Shown in pieces: positions 54,982 through 63,144 of a DNA stretch of 64,000 nucleotides; position 1 is the stretch's first letter; every line of letters begins with the position of its first letter. This DNA is from Sphingobium estronivorans (lineage in GTDB: Bacteria > Pseudomonadota > Alphaproteobacteria > Sphingomonadales > Sphingomonadaceae): contig NZ_LFCT01000002.1 of the NCBI RefSeq assembly GCF_008692605.1, positions 124,001 through 188,000 on the forward strand, in the 5' to 3' direction. The notes under the pieces are model-generated. The model was given only the letters and a program-made list of their open reading frames with translations. It had not been told where the DNA came from and did no database searches. The position numbers and the translations under genes were made by a program.

Positions 54982-56997
54982 TTACCGACTGAATCTGACG
55001 CCGATCCACAAAGTCCGGGGCGTACCCAGATCGATCGAGCCGTCCGTGCCGAGCCGGGTATAGATTTTTTCGTCGAAAAGATTCTCGCCCCTCGCGATCA
55101 GAGTCACGCCATGGCCCAGCGGCAGCCGTGCCACGGCATCCACCGTCAGCGCGTCGGGCAGCGCATAGGCCTGAAGATCATCCTCATATTGCTTGGCGAC
55201 ATAGCGCAGCGTGGCGGAGAGCGCTGGACCCTGCTCCGGTTCCCAGGCGAGCGTCGCGCTGGCGGCATGGCGCGGGCTTTGCGCGGGAGTCAGACCGTCG
55301 AACCGCATCCCCGGCGCATGCACCGTGCTGTGGCTATAGGCATAGGAGGCGGACAGCAGGAAATCCGCGATGCGGCCCGAGGCGGTCAGTTCCATCCCCT
55401 TCGCCACGATGGCATCGACATTCCGACGCTGGCGGGCGTTGAGATTGGATGGATCGGTCACATTCGCAATGGCGTCGTCCAGCTTGTTGTAGAAGGCCGT
55501 TGCGGAAAGGCTCACACCCGTTGCCGGGTTGATGTCGACGCCTGCCTCCAAGCCTTTCAGTTTTTCAGGCGTCAATGCAGCATTGGCTTCAGTCCTGACG
55601 GAGCCAACCACGAATGGCCGGTAAAGTTCATTGAGTGTCGGCAAGCGAAAACCGGTATACCCTGCGCCACGCACGGCGATCGCATCACCGAGATGGTAGA
55701 GGACACCAGCCCGGCCAGAGAACTGCCAATCGGAACGGTCGGCAAAAGCCGTGTTGAGTGTACCGACACCGGTACCATTGGCCTGACGGAAGAAGCCGTC
55801 GCTGATCGTCCAGCGATCCGCCCGCACGCCTCCGGTCAGCACCAGACTGCCAATGGTCCAGTCATCCTCGGCAAAGAAGCCGGTCGTCATCTGGTCCCCG
55901 CCCGCATGGCGGCGCGCCGTCACGACCCCCGCTGCGCTATAGACATCCTCATACATATCGCCGGTGGCAATACGGGTGTCGGCACCCACGCGCAGCACAT
56001 GATCGGGGCCCACGGGCGGGCGTAGTTCGATCTTGCCGCCGATGCCAGTCGAGGGGGTGTTGCGCTGGTCGAGCGACTTGCGGGAGGTCGTAGGCGTGGG
56101 GGCGACGATCACGATGTTGGAGAAGTTGCGCGCCTGGATATAGGCCAGCGCATCGACCTGCCACGCCCCCCGCGAGATGAAGCGGATGGAGGCGTCCTGC
56201 CCCTCGCTCATGCTGTCGGCGCCCTTGAAGCGCAGCGTGCGGTCGTCGTGAAAGAGCGTGCCGCGAAACTGGATCTCCGACGTCGCGGAGAGCGGCGCCA
56301 CGGCGCGCAGGTTCGTCGACCAGCCGTCATAGGCGGCAGGCGCGGTGGCGGCGACGCGCTGGTCTTTCGGCGTGGTCTGGAATCCGCCGCCCCGGTCCCA
56401 GCGACCCGAAAGCGAGACATAGCCGCCGCCCAGATCGGGGGCGATGCCGGCGGACAGTTCGGTCGCGTCCCGGCTGCCGTAAAAGGCGCTCGCGGCGAAG
56501 GTCGGCAACTGGTCGCGGGTGGCGCTGGCCAGTTCGATGGCCCCCGCCACCGCGCCCGCGCCGAAGGCCCCCAACCCGCCTCCGCGTGTCACCCGCACCA
56601 CCGATAGGCGGTCGGGCACCAGCGCGCTGAACGGGATATAACCGAAAAAGGGATCGGCCATGGGCACGCCGTCCAGCAGCACCAAGGTCCGGCTCGACGC
56701 ATTGCCGCCCAGCGCCCGCAGGGTCGCCCCCTGCGCCGAAGGATTGGCCGATCGGCTGTCGGAGCGGCGGAATTGCTGGAACCCCGCCACGTCGCCCAAT
56801 ATGCTCTCGATCCGCCCAGACGCGCTGTTCGCCAGCCGATCCCGGTCGATCGCCACAGATCCATAGGCTGGGGTCCCCGGCGGCAAGGCCAGCCCCTCCC
56901 CCGTCACGACGATCCGGGCCGGATCGGGCGCCTCCGCATTGGCCAACGCGACGGTCGGAATCGCGGCCAGCGCGAGTGACAGCGGAAGATATTTCAT
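54982..56997 (-). CDS. TonB-dependent outer-membrane receptor
   Basis: The 671-residue protein has a Sec signal (MKYLPLSLALAAIPTVALAN), a plug domain (about 30-155, with SGRIESILGDVAGFQQF and RTLVLLDGVPMADPFFGYI) and a 22-strand barrel ending LWIGVRFSR. It resembles the BtuB/vitamin-metal group in plug sequence, but the ligand cannot be read off. The TonB box is not obvious. It starts 52 bases after paoC on the same strand, so may be co-transcribed with the aldehyde oxidoreductase. Confidence 0.92.
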   Translation of the reverse strand: MKYLPLSLALAAIPTVALANAEAPDPARIVVTGEGLALPPGTPAYGSVAIDRDRLANSASGRIESILGDVAGFQQFRRSDSRSANPSAQGATLRALGGNASSRTLVLLDGVPMADPFFGYIPFSALVPDRLSVVRVTRGGGLGAFGAGAVAGAIELASATRDQLPTFAASAFYGSRDATELSAGIAPDLGGGYVSLSGRWDRGGGFQTTPKDQRVAATAPAAYDGWSTNLRAVAPLSATSEIQFRGTLFHDDRTLRFKGADSMSEGQDASIRFISRGAWQVDALAYIQARNFSNIVIVAPTPTTSRKSLDQRNTPSTGIGGKIELRPPVGPDHVLRVGADTRIATGDMYEDVYSAAGVVTARRHAGGDQMTTGFFAEDDWTIGSLVLTGGVRADRWTISDGFFRQANGTGVGTLNTAFADRSDWQFSGRAGVLYHLGDAIAVRGAGYTGFRLPTLNELYRPFVVGSVRTEANAALTPEKLKGLEAGVDINPATGVSLSATAFYNKLDDAIANVTDPSNLNARQRRNVDAIVAKGMELTASGRIADFLLSASYAYSHSTVHAPGMRFDGLTPAQSPRHAASATLAWEPEQGPALSATLRYVAKQYEDDLQAYALPDALTVDAVARLPLGHGVTLIARGENLFDEKIYTRLGTDGSIDLGTPRTLWIGVRFSR

Positions 56998-57049
56998 GGC
57001 GCCCTTTCCCCCTCTTTTGCGGAGCGAGTAGGGGCATCGCCTCAGAAGT

Positions 57050-59266
57050 TCAAGCGACCCTTTTGCCGGTCGACGCAGCCAGAATCCTGTCGATCGTCAA
57101 GGGATAGTCGCGCAGCCGCACCCCCGTGGCGTTGTAGATCGCATTGGCGACCGCCGCCCCTGCCCCGCAAATCCCCAGTTCACCGACGCCCTTCGCCTTC
57201 ATGGGGGAGCTTTTGTCGTCCAGTTCCTCGATGAACAGCACGTCCTGATCGGGAATGTCGGCATGAACCGGCACCAGATATTCGGCCATGTCGTGATTGA
57301 CGAAAAAGCCGAAGCGGGTGTCCACGGCCAATTCCTCCATCAGCGCCGCGCCGACGCCCATGGTCATGGCGCCGATCACCTGGCTGCGCGCCGATTTGGG
57401 GTTGAGGATGCGGCCGGCGGCAAAGGCCCCACCCATCCGCCGGATGCGGACCTCGGCGGTGTCGATGTCCACGCCGACCTCGCAGAAATGCGCGCCGAAG
57501 GTGGCCTGGGCATAGCGTTTGGCAAGGTCGCCAAATTCCATGCTGTCTTCCGCCCACAGCCCCTCTCGCCCGGCCAGCGCGCCGAGCGGTTGCGACTGGT
57601 TGCCCAGCCGCACCAGCCCATCCTCGAACACCGCCTTGTCCGCCGGGAATCCCGCCTTCTCCGCCAGTTTCGCGCGCAGGGCCATGGCTGCGGCGTAGAC
57701 GCCCGCCGTCGAACTGTTCGCGCCCCATTGCCCGCCCGATCCGGCCGATACCGGAAAGCGGCTGTCGCCCAGCCGCACGGTCACCGCCTCCAGCGGCACG
57801 CCCAACATCTCCGCCGCCGTCTGGCCGAGGATGGTGTAGCTGCCGGTGCCGATGTCGGTCATGTCGGTTTCGACAGTGACATGCCCTTGTCCATCGACGC
57901 CGATGCGCGCGCCCGATTTGCCGACCAGATTGTTGCGGAAGGCCGAAGCGACCCCCATGCCGACCAGCCAGCGGCCGTCACGCACCTGCCCCGGCCTGGG
58001 GTTGCGGTGGCTCCAGCCGAACCGTGCCGCGCCCTGACGGAGGCATTCGACCAGCTTCCGGCTGGAGAAGGGACGCTGCGGCCCGGCTTCGGGATCATAT
58101 TGCACATCGTTGCGGATGCGCAGTTCGACCGGGTCGACGCCGCACGCCTCCGCCAGCTCATCCATCGCGACTTCCAGCGCCAGCAGGCCTACGGCCTCGC
58201 CCGGCGCGCGCATCGCATTGCCCTCCGGCAGGTCGAGCGTCGCCAAGCGGTGCGTCGTCAGCCGGTGGGCGCCGCGATAGAGCAGGCGCGTCTGTTGCGC
58301 CGCCGATTCCGCGCTGCCGCCCGGCAGGTCGCCCGACCAGACATCGTGCGCGATGGCGTCGATCACGCCATGCCGGTCGGCGCCGATGCGGACGCGCTGG
58401 ATGGTGGCGGGGCGATGCGTGGTGTTGTTAGGGATTTGCGGCCGGGCAATCGCCACCTTGACCGCGCGGCCGACCATCCGCGATCCCAGCGCCGCCAGCA
58501 AGGCATCGGCCCGCACGAACAGCTTCGCGCCGAAACCGCCGCCAATATAGGGCGAGACAAGGCGGACATTCTCCTTCGGAATCTTCAGCGTCTTGGCTAT
58601 TTCCCCGACGCTCCACGCGATCATCTGATTGGAAGTCCAGAGCGTCAGCTTGTCGCCATTCCATGCCGCGGTGGTGGCGTGCGGCTCCATCATCGCGTGG
58701 CTTTGGTCGGGGGTGGTGTAGCTCTGGTCGACCTTCACCGGCGCCTTGGCGAAGGCCGTGTCGAAATCGCCCGTCCGGGTGTCCGTGCGGCCGCCGATAA
58801 TGGTCGGGGGAGCGACGGCATTCGCGCGCTCCGCCGCAAGGTCGAACCGGCCCTGTTCCGGCACATAATCGATGCGCAGAAGCTGGGCGGCGTCGCGCGC
58901 ATTTTCCAGCGTGTCGGCGATGACCAGCGCCACCGCCTGCTCATAATGTTCGATCCGCGGACCGCCCAGCAGATGGGCGGTGTTCAGATCGCCCTTGTCG
59001 AGCGGCCCGGCATTTTGATGGGTGACGATGCCCAGGACGCCCGGCGCGGCTTGCGCGGCGCGCAGGTCGATGGCGCCGATCCGGCCCTTGGCGATGGCGG
59101 ACCCGACGATCCAGCCATAGGCGGGATCGGGCGCGACGTCATGCCGTTCATAGGCATAGGGCGCGGTGCCGGTGACTTTCGCGGCGCCGTCGATCCGGTC
59201 GTGGGGAATGCCGATGACCCGGCCCCGGTCGATCGGATTGGCGGTGGCGGGCGTATCGAACTTCAT
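57050..59266 (-). CDS. paoC: Aldehyde oxidoreductase molybdenum-binding subunit (PaoC-like)
   Basis: This 738-residue protein is the xanthine-dehydrogenase-family large subunit that binds molybdopterin cytosine dinucleotide. Motifs include GGGFGAKLFVRADALLAALG, GSGGQWGANSSTAGVYAAA and the catalytic glutamate E696 in KGVGELGICG. With the two upstream genes it forms a PaoABC-type periplasmic oxidase of aromatic and other aldehydes. I chose the ATG at 59266; the TTG at 59275 sits too close to the GGAGG site. No PaoD-type cofactor-insertion gene is adjacent. Confidence 0.93.
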   Translation of the reverse strand: MKFDTPATANPIDRGRVIGIPHDRIDGAAKVTGTAPYAYERHDVAPDPAYGWIVGSAIAKGRIGAIDLRAAQAAPGVLGIVTHQNAGPLDKGDLNTAHLLGGPRIEHYEQAVALVIADTLENARDAAQLLRIDYVPEQGRFDLAAERANAVAPPTIIGGRTDTRTGDFDTAFAKAPVKVDQSYTTPDQSHAMMEPHATTAAWNGDKLTLWTSNQMIAWSVGEIAKTLKIPKENVRLVSPYIGGGFGAKLFVRADALLAALGSRMVGRAVKVAIARPQIPNNTTHRPATIQRVRIGADRHGVIDAIAHDVWSGDLPGGSAESAAQQTRLLYRGAHRLTTHRLATLDLPEGNAMRAPGEAVGLLALEVAMDELAEACGVDPVELRIRNDVQYDPEAGPQRPFSSRKLVECLRQGAARFGWSHRNPRPGQVRDGRWLVGMGVASAFRNNLVGKSGARIGVDGQGHVTVETDMTDIGTGSYTILGQTAAEMLGVPLEAVTVRLGDSRFPVSAGSGGQWGANSSTAGVYAAAMALRAKLAEKAGFPADKAVFEDGLVRLGNQSQPLGALAGREGLWAEDSMEFGDLAKRYAQATFGAHFCEVGVDIDTAEVRIRRMGGAFAAGRILNPKSARSQVIGAMTMGVGAALMEELAVDTRFGFFVNHDMAEYLVPVHADIPDQDVLFIEELDDKSSPMKAKGVGELGICGAGAAVANAIYNATGVRLRDYPLTIDRILAASTGKRVA

Positions 59267-59271
59267 GGGGC

Positions 59272-60222
59272 TCAAGCCTCCTTTTGCCGATAGAGCGAAG
59301 CGAGCGTGCGCGCGGTCAATTGCTGCTTGAACCCATTATGCGCGGTGGGGCGCGCTCCGTTCAGCGCCGCTTCGGCCACCGCAGCCGCGCCGGAGGGGGC
59401 AGCGGCATCGGCGGCATCGCTGCGCCAGGGCTTGGTCGCGATCCCGCCGAAGGCGAAGCGCGCCTTGCCGTCCCGCGCGAACACCGCCGCGACCGAAACC
59501 AGCGCGAAGGCATAGGAGGCACGGTCGCGGACCTTGCGATAGACATGGGTTCCGCCCAGCGGTTGGGGCAGCGTCACCGACGTGATGAACTCGCACGGCC
59601 CCAGCGCATTTTCGACATGGGGCGTTGCGCCGGGCAGACGGTGGAAATCGGCGATGGGGATCGTCCGGCGGCTGCCATCGGCGCGCACCGTATCGACGCC
59701 GGCATCGAGCAGGCGCAGCGCGACCGCCATGTCGGACGGATGCTGGGCGATGCAGGCCTCGCTCGTGCCCAGGATGGCGAGGCTGCGGCTCATCCCCTTG
59801 AGCGCGCCGCAACCGCTGCCGGGCTTGCGCTTGTTGCACGGCATCCGGGTGTCGTAGAAATAGGGACAACGGGTGCGCTGAAGCAGATTGCCGCCTGTCG
59901 TCGCCTTGTTGCGAAGCTGGCCGGAGGCACCGGCGAGCAGCGCGCGGCTGAGCACCGCATAGTCGCGGCGGACGGTCGCATCCGCCGCCAGATCGGTATT
60001 GCGCACCATCGCGCCGATCCGCAGGCCGCCCTCCGCCGTCCGCTCGATCCGGTCGAGGCCGAGATGGTTGACGTCGATCAGATGGGTCGGCGTTTCGATC
60101 TGGAGCTTCATCAGATCGAGCAGATTGGTGCCGCCCGCGATGAAGCGCGCGCCCGGGGTTCCGGCGGCGGTCTTCGCCGCCTCCTCGACGCTGCCGGCGC
60201 GGCTGTAGGTGAACGGCCTCAT
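59272..60222 (-). CDS. paoB: Aldehyde oxidoreductase FAD-binding subunit (PaoB-like)
   Basis: The 316-residue protein has the FAD-binding motifs [15 protein letters not shown] and the CO-dehydrogenase flavoprotein C-terminal domain. Cysteines C119, C129, C138 and C157 in [20 protein letters not shown] and the following GSGC match the extra 4Fe-4S insertion of E. coli PaoB and not the plain CoxM type. Start overlaps the paoA stop (ATGA); stop is 5 bases before paoC. Confidence 0.93.
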   Translation of the reverse strand: MRPFTYSRAGSVEEAAKTAAGTPGARFIAGGTNLLDLMKLQIETPTHLIDVNHLGLDRIERTAEGGLRIGAMVRNTDLAADATVRRDYAVLSRALLAGASGQLRNKATTGGNLLQRTRCPYFYDTRMPCNKRKPGSGCGALKGMSRSLAILGTSEACIAQHPSDMAVALRLLDAGVDTVRADGSRRTIPIADFHRLPGATPHVENALGPCEFITSVTLPQPLGGTHVYRKVRDRASYAFALVSVAAVFARDGKARFAFGGIATKPWRSDAADAAAPSGAAAVAEAALNGARPTAHNGFKQQLTARTLASLYRQKEA

Positions 60223-60860
60223 GCCTTTTCCCCTTCCGCGACTTCGCGAATCGCCGCGACGATGTTGGAATAGGCGGCGCAGCGGCAGATATTGCCGCTC
60301 ATCCGCTCACGCACCTCCCGGTCGGAAAAGGCGACCTTGTCGAGATCGTCCGTGACATGGCTGGGAATTCCCGCCGCGATTTCGTCCAGCACCGCTACCG
60401 CCGAACAGATCTGGCCCGGCGTGCAATAGCCGCACTGATAGCCATCATGGGTGATGAAGGCGCGCTGCATCGGATGGAGCTTCTCCGGCGTGCCCAGACC
60501 CTCGACGGTGGTGATCCGGTCGCCCTCGTGCATGACGGCCAGGGTGAGGCAGCTGTTGATGCGCCGTCCCTCCACGATCACCGTGCAGGCGCCGCATTGA
60601 CCATGGTCGCAGCCTTTTTTCGTGCCGGTCAGGCGCAGATGCTCCCGCAACGCGTCGAGCAGGGTCGTGCGCGGATCGAGATGAAGATGCACTTCGCGAC
60701 CGTTCACGGTCAGTCCTACGGGCGTCATGGACCCTTCCTCCTTCCGGGCATGCCGATGATCGGCAGGGGCGGCCCGCGCTTCACCCAGTGCAGGCAGCGC
60801 TGCGGCGGCGGCCGCGCTGCCCTGAAGCAGGTTGCGGCGGCTCATCGGTTCGACGGTCAT
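60219..60860 (-). CDS. paoA: Aldehyde oxidoreductase 2Fe-2S subunit with Tat signal (PaoA-like)
   Basis: The 213-residue protein has a twin-arginine signal ([20 protein letters not shown]), so the folded complex is exported to the periplasm. The mature part has a plant-ferredoxin cluster ([16 protein letters not shown] and SC) and a second 2Fe-2S domain ([10 protein letters not shown] and GNICRC). The start ATG at 60860 has AGGAGG at usable spacing; ATG at 60869 is too close to it. First gene of the pao operon. Confidence 0.93.
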   Translation of the reverse strand: MTVEPMSRRNLLQGSAAAAAALPALGEARAAPADHRHARKEEGSMTPVGLTVNGREVHLHLDPRTTLLDALREHLRLTGTKKGCDHGQCGACTVIVEGRRINSCLTLAVMHEGDRITTVEGLGTPEKLHPMQRAFITHDGYQCGYCTPGQICSAVAVLDEIAAGIPSHVTDDLDKVAFSDREVRERMSGNICRCAAYSNIVAAIREVAEGEKA

Positions 60861-61116
60861 GAGCGGCATTCCTCCTGATCCCATGCGATACGAAGCGGGG
60901 GGCGTTTATATCCCTTATGGCACGGCGAATGGAGGCCCGGAAGAACCCCGGATGGCGGCGGACTACCCGAAAGGACAGAATTTACCGGGTGAAACGGCCG
61001 AAAAACGGCTCTGGGCAGAAAAAAGCAATTTTCTGCAAATTCACCCTTGCCGAGGTGGGAAGCCGCTGCTAGTTGCCCCCCACCCGCCGAGAGGGACACT
61101 TCCTCCGGCCGCCAGA

Positions 61117-61191
61117 GCGGGCGTAGCTCAGGGGTAGAGCACAACCTTGCCAAGGTTGGGGTCGAGGGTTCGAATCCCTTCGCCCGCTCCA
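61117..61191 (+). tRNA. tRNA-Gly (GCC anticodon)
   Basis: A 75-base cloverleaf with acceptor arm GCGGGCG/CGCCCGC, D arm GCTC/GAGC, anticodon stem CAACC/GGTTG with loop TTGCCAA (anticodon GCC), T arm GAGGG/CCCTT and encoded CCA. It reads GGC/GGU. Confidence 0.96.
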
Positions 61192-61221
61192 GTTTTCCCA
61201 GGGAAAGCAAAAATTTGAAGG

Positions 61222-61240
61222 GACCGCGATCAAGCGGTCT
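61222..61240 (+). terminator. Weak terminator after tRNA-Gly
   Basis: A perfect 6-bp stem (GACCGC and GCGGTC, 6-base loop) begins 31 bases after the tRNA. The following sequence is only weakly T-rich. Just beyond it, ATAGGGTACCCTAT (61260-61273) is a 14-bp perfect palindrome. Confidence 0.4.
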
Positions 61241-61296
61241 CTAAGCCCCTTTCGATCAGATAGGGTACCCTATTTCCCTGTTTTCCCCATGTTTCT

Positions 61297-62232
61297 TTAA
61301 TCGTCAGACAAGGCAGGCGGCCTGAAGCCCCAGCTCATGAAATTGCCGACATTGAACGGAAGCCTGCGGCGATCCAGCCAGGAGCCGCGTAGCAGCCCGG
61401 TCAATTTTCGCTTGAGGCCATCGGGCATCGGCACCAGTCGCAGCCAGTAGCTTGGCCGGTAGCTATTGCGGAAACTCGCTCCGTCGACCGATTCATAACC
61501 ATTCTGCCGGAGCAGGCATCGGGAACTTTTGGCCGAAAAAAGCTGCATATGTTCGATATCGACGATCGGCGAGCGCCGTCCCAACAGCCGGTTGAGCCAC
61601 GCCCGCCGGTCATGCGTGACGGCGACGAACACGCCGCCCGGCCGCAGCAGGCGATAGGCCGCGCTGACCAGCGCGCCGGGGTCCTGCACATGCTCCAGCG
61701 TCATGAAGCAGCAGATGAGATCGAAGCTCTCTGCCGCGAAATCCTTCTCCTCGAAAATGCCTTCGCGAATCCAGGCCCTCCGGCGCGAGGGCGCGGCCGC
61801 AATCGCGGCGTTCGACGGTTCGACCCCCATCAGTTGCACAAAGCCCGACAGCTCCAGCCGCTCCAGGAAGGCGCCGGTTCCCGTGCCGATCTCCAGCGCG
61901 GCGCCCCGTCCCGTCAACCGTTCGAGCACGGGTTTCAGCGCGCGCGCATAGGCGTCGGCGGCATCTTCCGCTTCCTCCGCGCTGTCATAATCGGCGGCAT
62001 GATAGCTGGCAGCCAGCGATGCCACGCTGGGCGGCCGGTCGACATAGGCCAGATCGCACTGCCGGCACCGGACCATCGCATGGCTCATATATTCCGGCAC
62101 CTTGCGCGAAGCAAAGCTGGAGGCGCTGACCCGGCTGTCGTCGCGCGTGTCGGACAGGAAGGGTTCGGCCTGATCGGGTCCGGCTCCGCAAAGCGGACAG
62201 GGGCGTGCCTTGGCGATGGGATCATGCTTCAT
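61297..62232 (-). CDS. Class I SAM-dependent methyltransferase with N-terminal zinc-ribbon
   Basis: The 311-residue protein has four cysteines (C12, C15, C56, C59; CPLCG and CRQC) that look like a zinc site, then a class I methyltransferase domain with motif I ALEIGTGTGAFLERL (about 103-117) and the later EHVQDPGALVSAAYRLLRPGG. This layout is common for methyltransferases in sugar and cell-surface polysaccharide clusters. The start at 62232 was chosen because the zinc site begins there; the open frame upstream has no similarity. It is divergent from the split transketolase. Confidence 0.85.
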   Translation of the reverse strand: MKHDPIAKARPCPLCGAGPDQAEPFLSDTRDDSRVSASSFASRKVPEYMSHAMVRCRQCDLAYVDRPPSVASLAASYHAADYDSAEEAEDAADAYARALKPVLERLTGRGAALEIGTGTGAFLERLELSGFVQLMGVEPSNAAIAAAPSRRRAWIREGIFEEKDFAAESFDLICCFMTLEHVQDPGALVSAAYRLLRPGGVFVAVTHDRRAWLNRLLGRRSPIVDIEHMQLFSAKSSRCLLRQNGYESVDGASFRNSYRPSYWLRLVPMPDGLKRKLTGLLRGSWLDRRRLPFNVGNFMSWGFRPPALSDD

Positions 62233-62256
62233 GGGACTGACGCTAGCCCGCTTTGG

Positions 62257-62272
62257 TTGAATAAATCTTAAC
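62257..62272. promoter_or_regulatory. Candidate CtrA-type site
   Basis: TTGA-N7-TTAAC matches the alphaproteobacterial CtrA box (TTAA-N7-TTAAC) at all but one position. It lies mid-way in the 63-base divergent promoter between the methyltransferase and transketolase genes. It is one element; chance occurrence is possible. Confidence 0.35.
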
Positions 62273-62295
62273 CATATCCAGCGACTTTGCCGCCT

Positions 62296-63144
62296 ATGAA
62301 AGAAGCGCCCTTCGTCGCGGCCGAGCCGCAGGACACGCAACCGCTCGCCCGCCGCATTCGCGGCCAGGCCCTGCGCATGGTCACGCGGGCCAAGGCGTCG
62401 CATATCGGATCGGCCCTCTCCATCGCCGACATCGTCGCGGTGCTCTACGGCCGGACGCTGCGCGTTCATCCGGCCGCGCCCGACCATCCGCAACGGGATC
62501 GCTTCATCCTGTCCAAGGGCCATGCCTGCGTCGCCGTCTATGCCGCCCTGGCGGAAACCGGCTTCATCGACCCCGCCCTGCTCGACAGCTATGGCAGCGA
62601 CGGATCGATGCTGATGGCGCATATCAGCCATAAGGTGCCGGGCGCGGAATTTTCCACCGGGGCGCTGGGCCACGGCCTGCCCTTCGGTACCGGCAAGGCG
62701 TTGGCGGCGAAGCGGCGAGGGCAGGACTGGCGCACGATCGTCCTGACCAGCGACGGCGAATGGGGCGAGGGCAGCAATTGGGAAGCGGCGCTGTTCGCGG
62801 CGCACCATGGCCTCGACAACCTGGTCTGCATCATCGATTACAACAAGCTGCAAAGCCTGAAGACCGTGGACGAGACGCTGCGGCTCGAACCGCTGCATTC
62901 CAAGTTCGAGGCATTCGGATGGGCAGTACGCGAAGTCGACGGCCACGACCATGGCGCGCTGGTCGCCGCGCTGGAGGCTGCGCCCTGGGAACCCGGCAGG
63001 CCGATGATGCTGATCGCCCACACGATCAAGGGCAAGGGCGTCAGCTTCATGGAAAACAGGGTGGAGTGGCATTACCGCAATCCCACCCCCGAACTGCTGG
63101 CACAGGCGCTGACGGAAATCGCGGGGGAGAAGGGCGATGCGTAA
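62296..63144 (+). CDS. Transketolase, N-terminal subunit (thiamine-diphosphate binding)
   Basis: The 282-residue protein matches the N-terminal (pyrophosphate-binding) half of transketolase: KASHIGSALSIADIVAVLYG, SKGHACVAVYAALAE and the Mg/ThDP motif SDGEWGEGSNWEAALFAAHH with the later Asn. It pairs with the C-terminal half, which starts 8 bases before this gene ends. Split transketolases are frequent in archaea and in nucleotide-sugar clusters, where they often make branched or unusual sugars rather than serving the pentose phosphate path. Confidence 0.92.
   Translation: MKEAPFVAAEPQDTQPLARRIRGQALRMVTRAKASHIGSALSIADIVAVLYGRTLRVHPAAPDHPQRDRFILSKGHACVAVYAALAETGFIDPALLDSYGSDGSMLMAHISHKVPGAEFSTGALGHGLPFGTGKALAAKRRGQDWRTIVLTSDGEWGEGSNWEAALFAAHHGLDNLVCIIDYNKLQSLKTVDETLRLEPLHSKFEAFGWAVREVDGHDHGALVAALEAAPWEPGRPMMLIAHTIKGKGVSFMENRVEWHYRNPTPELLAQALTEIAGEKGDA

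Noticed and set aside
61192-61296. Integration site at the tRNA-Gly 3' end
   Set aside because: No repeat of the tRNA end and no integrase are seen in the window; kept only as a question in the findings.
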